Below the pieces are notes generated by a model. It was not told where the DNA came from. It saw only the letters and a list, made by a program, of their open reading frames with translations, and ran no database searches. Source: Stenocarpella maydis (lineage: Eukaryota; Ascomycota; Sordariomycetes; Diaporthales; Diaporthaceae). Taken from it: 18,155 nt of DNA. Positions 1 to 8,762 of this stretch are shown here, in pieces; within the stretch, counting starts at the first letter, position 1; every line of letters begins with the position of its first letter. Position numbers and translations under genes: made by a program. The stretch lies in contig NQMI01000173.1 of the NCBI GenBank assembly GCA_002270565.1, positions 1 through 18,155 of the forward strand. Direction: 5' to 3'.

Positions 1-70
1 GGCGTCAGTGCCGGAAAGTACACAATTGGCCTGGGCCAGACAAGGATGAGCTTCTGTGACGACCGCGAAG

Positions 71-168
71 GTGAGATGTTCTTTTCCCGACTTGATTTTT
101 TACTGTTGCGCCGCCGCATCAACGACCGATCCGATCTCGGACCACCCTGCTGACAGCACCGCTCCCAG
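71..168 (+). other. Intron in HMG-CoA synthase copy
   Basis: It has a GTGAG donor at 71, a CTGAC-type branch site near 149-153 and a CAG acceptor ending at 168. Splicing joins GA(A) G and AC to give Asp, restoring the conserved DDRED-IYS run of the family. The intron is 98 bases and phase 1, and its signals are intact even though the downstream exon is frameshifted. Confidence 0.88.
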
Positions 169-1294
169 ACATCTACTCCTTCGCCCTGACCGCCGTCTCC
201 AACCTGCTCAAGAAGTACGAGATCGACACAAACTCCATTGGCCGTCTCGAGGTCGGCACAGAGACCATCCTGGACAAGTCCAAGTCGGTCAAGTCCGTTC
301 TGATGCAGCTGTTTGGCGACAACACCGACCTGGAGGGTGTCGACAACGTCAACGCCTGCTACGGAGGCACCAACGCCCTGTTCAACGCCTGTGAAACTGG
401 GGGTTCGAGTCTCTGCGTGGGACGGGTCCGGGAACGCGGCATCGTTGGTTTGCTTCGGCGACAGCGCCCCTGTAACCGCAGAGGGTTAACGCCCGTTCGC
501 CCTGCAGGCAGGTGCTGGCTGTGTTGCCATGCTGGTCGGCCCCGACGCTCCCATTGTCGCAGAGCCCCTGCGTGGTTCCTACATGCAGCACGTCTACGAC
601 TTCTACAAGCCCGACCTCACCAGCGAGTTAAAAACGCCTTACGTTGATTGGCACTCTACTCCATCAACTGCTTACACGCGTAGGCTCTGAAACGCCGCCT
701 ATCGCTTCCTTCACTTGGCGCCAAAAGGAGAAGAAGCTGGCAGGACCAAACCGCCAACGCCATGCCCGACGGCACGGAGTCGGGCCCGACGGCCCTGTCA
801 AGACCCCACTGGACCGCTTCGACTACATTGCTTTCCACGCTCCTACCTGCAAGCTGGTCCAGAAGTCCTATGCTCGTCTCCTGTACCATGACTTCCTCGC
901 CGACCCTGACAGCCCTGCTTTCGACGAGGTGCCCAAGGAGATCAGGGATATGGACTACAAGAAGTCCCTGACTGACAAGGTCGTGGAGAAGACATTTATG
1001 ACTCTCTCCAAGAAGAGGTTCCAGGAGCGTGTAAGCCCCGCCATCCAGGTCGCCACCATGTGCGGCAACATGTACTGCGGCAGTGTTTGGGGCGGGCTTG
1101 CCAGTCTCCTCTCTCATGTCCCCGCCTCCAGCCTAGAGGGCAAGCGCGTCGGGCTATTCAGCTACGGCTCCGGCCTGGCTGCTAGTTTCACCTCCTTCAA
1201 GGTCGTGGGTAACACGGATAAGATCTCCAAGGTTCTGGACCTCCCTGCCCGCCTGGAGTCCAGGAGGAAGGTCCCTCCGGAGACGTACGATGCT

Positions 1295-1352
1295 GTAAGT
1301 TGCACCCAATGCCGAATTAGAGACGTGTCTTGGTGCTAATTCAGCCCGCTAG
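1295..1352 (+). other. Second intron in HMG-CoA synthase copy
   Basis: The GTAAGT donor at 1295 directly follows the conserved ETYDA. A CTAAT branch-like motif lies at 1336-1340 and a TAG acceptor ends at 1352, placing ATG (Met of the conserved DAM-C-LR stretch) at 1353. It is 58 bases, phase 0. An alternative acceptor is the CAG ending at 1344. Confidence 0.7.
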
Positions 1353-1510
1353 ATGGGTGTGATCTGCGCAAGAAAAGGGCGTGCATCTGCAAGAAAAAAC
1401 TTCAAGCCTCAGGCGGACGCCGTCGACCATCCAGCGTTCCTCGGGCACCGTATACTTGCGAGGAGGTTAACGAAGTTTCCAGCGGTCCTACTTCTGTGTT
1501 TAAGGCTTAA

Positions 1511-2368
1511 AACGGCTTGTTCACTTTCCTGGGTTGGTACCCAAGAGACAGGTGTACTCCAGTATACATAGAATGGGTGGCGTCTACTTTGGGATGGGGT
1601 CGCGACCCGAAAGAAAAGACGTGCCCCGGCGCAAAAAAAGTGTTCAGACTACTGCTTTGGGTGAACAACGACGCGCAACGAAGCACAGGCCAGCTGCCTC
1701 CATTAATTAATAACGTCTCATGAAGGCCAGTTGACGACATATATGGCCGGCATGTATATATGACGGGGCTATCCGATGTCTCTTGGGGGGGCATTCTACA
1801 TTAGAACATAGATGTTGGCTGGGTTACGGTTAAATATGTATAGCGAAATGGGGTTTTTTTTGGGTTTTTTGTATTGGTTGATTTGCTGCTATTTAGGAAG
1901 TGTTGGTGTTGTGGGCGGTAAGGCTCAGGGCACAGATATGGACTATGTAACTGGTCTATGCCGACTAAGCTGCGTGCTGGTTAGTGACGTTGCAGGTTGT
2001 TAGCCCCTACGGTTACTCGGCGCAAAGCCGAGGGCACCAAACCCCCTTTTCCCACGCTTGCAGTTTGCACTGCTATTGCTACAATGGAACTGTTGTGGGA
2101 GAACTGGGACTTTTTAAGCACCCGGTAACTAAACCACTTTTTAATCCCACCCCCCCATATGACGTATCCCTTTTTTGGTGAATTGCTTCTAGCCACTTGA
2201 CCCACGCTGAGAGTTTTGTGGCCCTGTCTAAATCTATCTGGTCATGAAGCAACAATGTATACATTCCATAGATAATGGGTCCGTCCAAGGACATGGGCCA
2301 GTCTCTAGCCTTGGCCCAGTCTCACTCGTCCCCCTTCCTTCCAAGTGGCGTTTCTGTGCAGCTATATC
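1511..2368. other. Intergenic stretch, no gene seen
   Basis: This lies between the 3' end of the HMG-CoA synthase copy and the 3' end of the reductase-like gene, so the two are convergent. Only short, non-overlapping-quality open frames occur on either strand and none reads like a known family. There are a few homopolymer runs (T8 near 1854, C7 near 2150). It may hold both 3' untranslated regions. Confidence 0.6.
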
Positions 2369-3939
2369 TTACTCTGATGCTCTTGTAGATGCGTAGAGAC
2401 CCCAACGCCACACGCCCTTGAGCCCGGGCCACCCGCGCTTGCCTTCGTGCGCTGTGACCTTGACCTTGACCTTGACCTTGTCGTAGACGGAGGGCAGCCC
2501 GGCCTCGTCGGCCTTGTACTTTGCGCGCAGCGAGTCGTACCACTCGCGGCCGCCGTACATGTCCCAGAATTCGGGCTCGTCGTAGTACGTGTGCGCGTAC
2601 AGCCACTTCATGCCGCCCAGCTCGCGGACTTTTTTCTCGAGCGCGCGGTTCGCCGCCACGAACTCACCGCGGTCCGAGGGCCCCCAGCCCCAGACGCCGA
2701 CGTTGAGCATCCATGTCGTTTTCTTCTTTCTTTTCTTCCTTCTTCTTCCTCCTGGTGCTGCTGCTGCTGATCCGCCGCCGCCTCGGAATCCCGGCGGCGC
2801 CTGTCTCGTCGTGGTTGGTGAAAGGGTGGAACGTGGGGGGAGACCGCCGCCTCAAGGGGCACAGCCACAGCGGCCAGATGCCCAGCTCGCCCGCGGTGTA
2901 GTCGACGAGGGCTGGCGCCGTGGCGAATGGCACGGCGATGTCTGCCACGACGAGCGCGCGCTCTTCGCCGAACCATGGAGCGCTCGGTACAGCATGCGCG
3001 TATGCATGAAATCGTCGAGGAGCCAGCGCGTCAGCCTGTTGAAGGGCACCATCTTGAAGTAAGTCCAGCCTGCCCGCCCGACCCAGAACCCGGCCCTGTC
3101 GTAGCGGAAGAGGTACTCGGCCAGGGGGATGTACTCGTCCTGGTCTGCCGCCGCCGCCGTGGATGGTGATGCCGTCCGCTCCTGCACGTGCATGTAGAAC
3201 CACGGGTCCCGCGCGCGCGAGAAGGTCCGGACGGGCGCGGCCGCCGGCTTGTCGTCGGTCATGTGGCCCGTGATGACGACGCCGTGGTCCCTCGAGAAGA
3301 GTATGCCGTCGACGTAGTCGTTCTCGGGGCGGGCCGTCTCCTCCCGGACGGCGGCGACGGCCTCGGCCACGCTGGCGGTGCGGCGGTAGCGCACGCGTAC
3401 GAACTGCTTGGCCTGGACGAGGGTTCAGCTCCCAGCAGCGTCGTCACGCCCAGGGTCCCGACGGCGCCGGCCGCGGCGCGGAAGAGGTCGGTGTGCTCCT
3501 CGCCGGCGCCGGCGCTCCCGGGCGGGGCGTCGGGGTGGGCGGCGGTGACGACCTCGCCGTCCGGGAGCACCATCTCGACCGAGGCGACGGTGTCGTCGAA
3601 GAAGCCGTGGCGGAAGCTCGACGACTCGCGCGGTGCCGCGCGAACCGCCGCCGGCGGTGAGCCCGGGAACTCCAGACCACGGCGGGCACGAAGCCCGTGG
3701 GGCAGCGTGCTCTCGACGAGCCGGTCCATGGGCACGTTGGGCTCAAGCGCGGTCGGCGCGACGCGTCGACCGAGCCGTGTGCGAGGGCCGAGTTGTCGAC
3801 GACGCGGGGACGCGTTGCGGCCGCGGGCGCGTGCTGTTTGGTGCTCCCGTGGTTGGAATTGCGGCAGGGCCTCCTTTGCGGCGTAGAAGCCCCTCACCGC
3901 CGACGCGATGTTGTGCACCATGGCGCGGTGGCGCTCCAT
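2369..3939 (-). pseudogene. FAD-linked Delta(24)-sterol reductase (DHCR24)-like, frameshifted
   Basis: The family has a vanillyl-alcohol-oxidase-type FAD-binding domain and includes enzymes that reduce the sterol C24 double bond; fungal members are mostly uncharacterised. Reading from ATG at 3939, one sees MERHRAMVHNIA, then EPNVPMDRLVESTLPHG, SSSFRHGFFDDTV and GTLGVTTLLGAE. After frame changes come YVDGILFSRDHGVV, DPWFYMHVQERT, EYLFRYDRAGFWVG, PFNRLTRWLLDDFMHTRMLY, LGIWPLWLCPLR, LNVGVWGWGP, LGGMKWLYAHTYYDEPEFW and LPSVYDKVKV. The span of 1571 bases (about 523 codons) is close to full length for the family. Frameshifts occur at several places between about 3875 and 3650, near 3425 (two extra bases), near 2960 and near 2710. 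The last open segment ends at a stop at 2369-2371 after a repeated Lys-Val tract. Family assignment is secure; substrate is unknown. As written it cannot encode the whole protein. Confidence 0.85.
2455..2478. repeat. TGACCT x4 hexamer repeat in coding tail
   Basis: Four exact tandem copies of TGACCT. On the - strand they encode alternating Lys-Val just after the conserved PSVYDK at the C-terminus of the reductase-like gene. Because the unit is six bases, copy changes keep the frame, unlike the frameshifts elsewhere in this gene. Confidence 0.9.
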
Positions 3940-4092
3940 TGTGCGTGTGGGTGTGCTGGGCTGGTCGGGTCGGGTCGCGTGCGCGTGCGCGTGCAAGGGC
4001 GAGGGTGTGCGGACAGAAAGAAGCAAGCCTGCGCTTCGCCCACTGCCCGAGCAGTGCTCGGCAAGGCTGAACGAAGGCCCCCACACTGGAAG

Positions 4093-4151
4093 CCCCCCCC
4101 CCCCATCTCGGGCCCCCATCTCGGGCCCCCATCTCGGGCCCCCATCTCGGG
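4093..4151. repeat. Poly-C plus 13-bp tandem repeat
   Basis: Twelve C residues (4093-4104) are followed by three exact copies of ATCTCGGGCCCCC (4105-4143) and an eight-base partial copy (4144-4151). It sits about 155-210 bases upstream of the ATG of the reductase-like gene, in its presumed promoter or 5' leader. Confidence 0.92.
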
Positions 4152-4592
4152 TCCGAGCCACCACACGGGCTGGCTGGCATCCTGTAGGGCTTTTGTTTTT
4201 GCTCTTGCTGGTCTACCATCCTGCGAGCATGGGCGTGCATATCCCCCCCTGCGCCCATGTGCCCAGCCAGGGGTGCTGCAGTGCTTGGGCTGCTCGGAGG
4301 CAGGCAGCACATCAGCTGAGGCTCATGGCGTGTTCTGCCAAGCTCCACTGCGCCCTGACACCCTGGCGGTTGCTCAGTCCTCTTGCTGAGAGTTGCAGGA
4401 CAACGCTTATTGTATTAACTAGTTTGTATATCCGCTCGTGATTATTCTCCTCGTCCTGGCTATGCCAGAGATTGCGCAAGGCCGTCTTGAGAACCGATGA
4501 ACATCCATGCAGTTACCATCTCGTCACGAGCCGTAGGTCATCCAGTATGACGATGCCCTCACGTGCCGACATGCCGACATGCCGACGGACCC
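4152..4592. other. Spacer between reductase-like gene and esterase 3' end
   Basis: No supported gene. Downstream of the esterase stop, the - strand carries an AATAAG-type motif near 4402-4412 that could serve as a polyadenylation signal about 180 bases past the stop; this is only suggestive. The left half may contain the promoter of the reductase-like gene. Confidence 0.4.
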
Positions 4593-6157
4593 TCAGAGCT
4601 TCGCAGCCACCTCCGCCGCCGCCTTCGCAGGCGCCCTGTCACTGCCCAGGCCCCTCAGCCTCTCGCGCAGCTCCGCCTCGGTGTACGGGCTCAGCTTGGC
4701 CGGGTCCATGTCGGTCTCCTCGAGCGTCTTGGCCTTGAGCGTCCTGAAGCGCGTCTCGATGCTCGCGGGCCCGTGCTCGACCACGTCCCTGATGAAGCCT
4801 GCCCACGCGCCGAAGCACCTCCTGGACACGGGGCTGTCCATCAACACCATGGGGAAGCAGTGGGGCATGGCCTCGAACTCCTCGAACACGACGGGCACCC
4901 CGTCGGCGTGCAGCCTGGCCGCCATGTACTTGTCCTCGTCCGCCAGCAGCTCCCACCCGCACGACATGTACACCGGCGGGCAGCCCTCCCAGCTCCTGGC
5001 GGTCATGACGGTTGCCAGCGGGTGTGCGATGAAGGCGTCTGCGCAGTAGAGCATCTTCCTGGGCGGGCTTGCCGGCCACGCCGGGCAGGGCGGCCGCTCC
5101 ATCTTCTCGAGGTCCTGGAGCATCGGGAGATAGTCAAAGGCGGCGTTGTTCCTGCACGACGGCGAGGAATGCGTCAGGTCCGCCCACGGGGAGCTGAGGG
5201 CGAGGCCCCCTGGGAGGGGAGGGGTGACCTCGTGGCCGAGCCAGTGGACTTTTGTGCCGGTCCTCTGCAGCTCGAGTAGGAGCTGCGCGAGGGCCATGCA
5301 CAGGTTTCCTCCGGCACTGTGGCCGTGTCAGCACGCTCCCCTCCCACCGGCCAGACGGGGTATGAGAGATGCGGGAGGACTCACCTGTCACCCGAGAAGA
5401 CGACATGTTCTGGCTTGACCGCCTCGTGGAAGGCTCCCGGCGGCGGATGGAGTAGGGTCAGGTACGACTGTAGGGCGTCGATGAGGGCTGCCGGGAAGGG
5501 GTGTTGCGGAGCCAGCCTGTACCGCACCGAGTAGCAGCGACCGCCAGTCATCTTGGCCAGCCTTTTTGTCCCTGGTCGATGGGTTGCCGGGTCCATCAGG
5601 TAGTACGCGCCGCCGTGGAAATACAGGACAGTCGCCGGGCTCTTCACCTCCTTCATCATCTCGGCGTACTTCTCGGCCTCGGTGATGGGCGGCAATCTTG
5701 ACTGGGGAGTGGCGCCTGCCCGATAGCCTTGCCACTCGGCCTCGACTGGGACGGCCTCGGGCCACTCAACGCCCTTGAGCGGTGGCGGAGGACTGCCGTT
5801 GCTGCTGGGCTGGCGCAGCTTTTCGACGGCACGGATGACAACATCGCGCAGGCTGGTCTCCTTGGGGCTGGGTGCTGTGTACTTGGCGACCCAGATACGC
5901 CCCTTGACGCCGGGGTCCTTATTGAGCAGCCTCTGGGTCGAGGATATGGTGGTGGGCCTTGAGGGGGTCATGAAGGACCGGATAACAGCGACCGTCAGCT
6001 CGGTCCTCAGGTCGACATACTTGCTCGGCGGCGACACCTGCAGCACGTGCAACAGGGCCACCCGCACAACCAGAGGCAGCTTGGGCAGGACCTGCAGGTA
6101 CATCTTGAGACTGTCGGCGTCCATGTCCAAGAGGCTGGGTTTTTCGTATGAAGACAT
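4593..6157 (-). CDS. HSL-family (alpha/beta hydrolase fold-3) esterase, two exons
   Basis: Exon 1 is 6157-5385 and exon 2 is 5316-4593, together 1497 bases coding for 498 residues with no internal stop. HSL-family enzymes hydrolyse carboxyl esters with a Ser-Asp/Glu-His triad. The oxyanion-hole motif HGGAYY is at residues 181-186, RYRLAPQHPFPAAL at about 212-225, and the nucleophile elbow GDSAGG at 256-261 with Ser258. The acid is Glu380 or Asp384 in WELLADEDKY, and His410 is in AMPHCF. About 120 residues precede the core and about 65 charged, Ala/Glu/Arg-rich residues follow it, longer than compact bacterial HSL esterases. No clear signal peptide is seen; the hydrophobic stretch at about 22-42 could associate with membrane. 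It lies beside the HMG-CoA synthase and sterol-reductase-like remnants, which suggests, but does not prove, a deacetylating role on an isoprenoid. Substrate is unknown. Its intact state contrasts with both neighbours. Confidence 0.9.
5317..5384 (-). other. Intron splitting the catalytic serine codon
   Basis: On the - strand it has a GTGAGT donor at 5384-5379, a CTGAC branch motif in GTGCTGACAC, and a CACAG acceptor ending at 5317. Exon 1 ends GGT GAC AG and exon 2 starts T GCC GGA GGA, so Ser258 of GDSAGG is encoded across the junction. It is 68 bases, phase 2. Confidence 0.93.
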
Positions 6158-6201
6158 TGTGAGAACCGGTGCTGCCGGTCCGAGAGCGGCCAGGCGGCCA
6201 G

Positions 6202-6210
6202 GTATATATG
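6202..6210 (-). promoter_or_regulatory. TATA-like element of the esterase
   Basis: On the - strand CATATATAC lies about 45 bases upstream of the esterase ATG at 6157, in an otherwise GC-rich leader. If functional, the 5' untranslated region would be very short. Position and composition are the only evidence. Confidence 0.35.
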
Positions 6211-7620
6211 TCTATCACCACGAGGGCCGCAGAAGGACAAAGAGGACGGCCAAGGCTCCCAAGAGCCAATACCTGTTCCTGGTGAGTAGCGGCCGGTCCG
6301 TCTTCTCCTCTGCGCCGTCCGTCTGCCCCCCCCCCGCCGTGCCTGGCGGGATCTCGTCGCAGAGGGATAGATAGGAATGAAACAATGTTACAAGAACCCC
6401 AACAGAGAAGGCCGGATGCGAAGCAGGATGCAACTTTATTCATGCAGCAGCAGCAGCGGAGTCGATGAGCAGGCAGAGACCCTGTGGGGAAATAACCGAG
6501 GGGGGGGGGATGTGATAGGGCTGTACTGGGTACGCCGTCCGTACATGTACGCCGGCACTCTGGACGATGTACCGTACACCTCCCGAGGCAGGGTCACCCT
6601 TTCTGATGATTTTCTTGCCCCCCCACCGTCTTGTCTCGTGCGGGTCGGTGGCCAGGTTCTACCAAGATGACTTCACAGGAGGCAGTGATGGGAGGATATC
6701 TCGGTGGGTGGGGGACACGAGTCGCCCTTCTGCGTTGACGCAGGAGGACTCCAGTAAAGAACTCGATGGTCTGGATGGCTGCTGTCGGGCAAGAAATTAC
6801 ATGGCATGGTGGAGGGGTTGTACCTCGGCAAAGCTACTCTGAGCAGGAGGGTGGCAATCGTGCCTCGCCCGGCCCGAATGCGAGTGCGGTGCGAGCGGCT
6901 AGCCAGGTTGAGGTTTAGTGTGGTGTATCATGATGCCGGCACCCATTGCTCAACGTCCTTGTCGCAGCCAAAGACGTGTAGATAACTAAAGACGCGTACG
7001 AGTATGAATATTGCACCACCAGGTCGCTGCGGCCTGTACTTGGCAGACCCAGTGGGGCCTCGAGGTTTGCAGGGCGGGATTGGATTCCTCTCTGCCCTGG
7101 CCAGCAAGGCATGGCAGCCGAAGGGTGTTTCCGTCGCGAGACCTGTCCGTCCGAACATTGAATTTCAGCCCAGGGTGGCCTGTGTTGCTGTCATTGTCCC
7201 CGGCGGTAGTGTTATTATAGGCCTGGGGCAGCTTAGAAACAACGGGGAATAAGCTACCGACTGATGTACGGGACCAGCAGGGTCTCGCCGAGAAGCAGGC
7301 CTGCCGCGCAATGGCTGGCTGGTTTGGAAACGGTTGAAGCTCTGCCGCAGGCGGACTGCCACGCATGGAGGGTGTCATCTGGTGTCGCAGACCTGAAGTG
7401 CTGGGGGGCAGGGGTATGTCTGGGGAGGACGGCCTCGTGGACATGAACAACAACGAAATCGTCGCGACAGTCGCCCTTCTAGGACTAGACGCGCGGGCCC
7501 AGCCGCGCCTGCCCACAGTCCACAGACCTCCCACGTGCGCTACTGGGGCATGCATCCCTGTGCCCTCTTGGGGGCCCATGCCCACCTCCTGGCATCCGTC
7601 CCATCCCATCGACGACGTAC
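6211..7620. other. Gene-poor stretch upstream of the esterase
   Basis: Open frames here are short or are low-complexity readings of GC-rich DNA; none matches a family I recognise. There are runs of C (near 6326-6335) and G (near 6501-6509) and a short CAG run near 6446-6456. I see no convincing gene, RNA or mobile element. Confidence 0.5.
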
Positions 7621-7666
7621 TACCGAGTACTCCTACCGAGTACTCCTACCGAGCACTACTACCGAG

Positions 7667-7696
<30 letters not shown>
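7621..7696. repeat. 13-bp minisatellite running into (TAC)10
   Basis: Four copies of a 13-base unit, TACCGAGTACTCC, start at 7621, 7634, 7647 and 7660. The first two are identical, and the third and fourth end TAC instead of TCC. The array runs directly into ten TAC repeats at 7667-7696. The triplet appears to have grown from the altered end of the 13-mer. Confidence 0.93.
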
Positions 7697-7700
<4 letters not shown>

Positions 7701-8704
7701 CTCGTCATGGACGCGGTGAAGTGGCCAGACCCACTACGGCCCAATACCTACACGTGCATGCACTTTTACTCCACACGTATTTGTCTCATCACGAGGCTCC
7801 TGACTCGGCCTCAAAGGGTTGAGGGCCTTCCTCGGACGACGGTACCAGAGATACTCCCTAAAGACCCGACATTGCATTCATTTGAGGTGCCTCGATCTCA
7901 GTCAGGCCCCGCCAGCCGCGACCAATCGGTGCTTCGCACTTCCAGCTTGGCAACGCCAGAACTAACATCGATCGTCTGATCCTCCGTCAAGCCTCGCGAC
8001 CTTGACGTCCTCGAGAGAAATATCCAGCCTGTAAAACATCTTCTGTTCAGCACCAGAGAGGGCGTGTCCTCTCCAGCTCACCAATGCGTTGCCAAGACTG
8101 CTTTTTTTTATTTATTTATTTAGTTAACTGGACACCAGTTGTGGCCCTTGAGAGCTTGCCTGACCAGCACAAGAGCAGCCAGGAGAGGACCCACTGACGT
8201 CGGGTAACTAGACAGCTTGTAGCGCCAGGCACTAGACTTTATCTCCCACTCTGGATTCGAGGAGCTTCGCGGTTGGCTCTCGATGTCGAATAAGCTAGGC
8301 CGAGCTGGACGTATCTGTCTACGTGGCTGGCCCCTTGAAACAAACAAATCACGTCTCTCAGCCTATGGCCGTGGGATCGCGTCTCTGCTCCGTGGTGCTC
8401 ACTTCAGGAGCTGGGGCTCTCTCTCCATTTTTCTCCTTCTTTGCGCGGGCATGTCAGGTGATGGGAGCAACAGTAATTAGTGCGTGTGTAAAGAAAGAGT
8501 CTATTATGATTGATTAAGTAATGTGGTGATATATCAAGTGGCTGACCGTGTACTGATGAGACCATGATTATTATTGGTGCTTCTAAGAGAAATCTTGAAC
8601 CCATGAACCTCACGCTGGTTCTCTACAACCGAGCCCTTGGTTGCTCATATTAGTCTTATATGTCTAACTACGCCGTTTTGGTAAGTTTGATGGCCTGGGT
8701 TGGG
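7697..8704. other. Gene-poor stretch, possible short coding remnant
   Basis: No supported gene. On the - strand at about 8099-7975 there is a 41-codon open stretch with coding-like composition (it includes MFYRLDISLEDVKVARL) ending in TAG. It is preceded by a T/A-rich run at 8101-8123 and could be an exon or a fragment. I cannot name a family for it. Confidence 0.3.
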
Positions 8705-8762
8705 GATCGCATTTCTCTGCGATCTTGAAAGCCTTGGCATGTGGTCTAACTAGACCACATGC
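8705..8762. repeat. Two adjacent perfect hairpins
   Basis: The first has arms GATCGCA / TGCGATC (8705-8711 and 8718-8724) around a six-base loop. The second has 11-base arms GCATGTGGTCT / AGACCACATGC (8737-8747 and 8752-8762) around the loop AACT. Both are perfect and only 12 bases apart. They could be cruciform-prone DNA, the end of a small element or a structured transcript; nothing nearby decides between these. Confidence 0.85.

Larger units (their letters stand above)
1..1510 (+). pseudogene. HMG-CoA synthase, 5'-truncated by window edge, frameshifted
   Basis: HMG-CoA synthase condenses acetyl-CoA with acetoacetyl-CoA in the mevalonate pathway. The sequence opens inside the conserved GKYTIGLGQ region and continues, after an intron, through [54 protein letters not shown] and GKRVGLFSYGSGLAAS. 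The C-terminal coding remnant ends at a TAA at 1508-1510. The three catalytic residues of the family are all readable: Glu in RLEVGTE, Cys in NACYGG and His in AFHAP. The reading is clean at 169-386 and about 770-1294. It jumps between all three frames at about 387-770 and again at 1353-1510, through small insertions and at least one deletion near 540. A 2-base GG insertion follows the ATG at 1353. No full-length protein can be made from this sequence as written. Family assignment is very secure. Whether the frameshifts are real decay or local sequencing error cannot be decided here. The housekeeping copy is presumably elsewhere. Confidence 0.9.

Noticed and set aside
3188..4441. Several + strand open frames in the GC-rich region
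   Set aside because: They are antisense readings of the reductase-like gene and of the GC-rich tandem array; the conserved flavoenzyme blocks are on the - strand.
4563..5279. + strand open frame over the esterase second exon
   Set aside because: Antisense shadow, rich in Arg, His and Pro; the - strand carries the catalytic motifs and correct splice sites.
7975..8099. Short - strand coding-like stretch (MFYRLDISLEDVKV)
   Set aside because: Only 41 codons, with no splice signals or family match, so not annotated as a gene.
8570..8655. Possible tRNA or tRNA-derived SINE on the - strand (GGTTCAAGATT resembles a B box)
   Set aside because: The T-stem does not pair, no acceptor stem or A box of good quality can be placed, and no poly-A or repeated tail follows.
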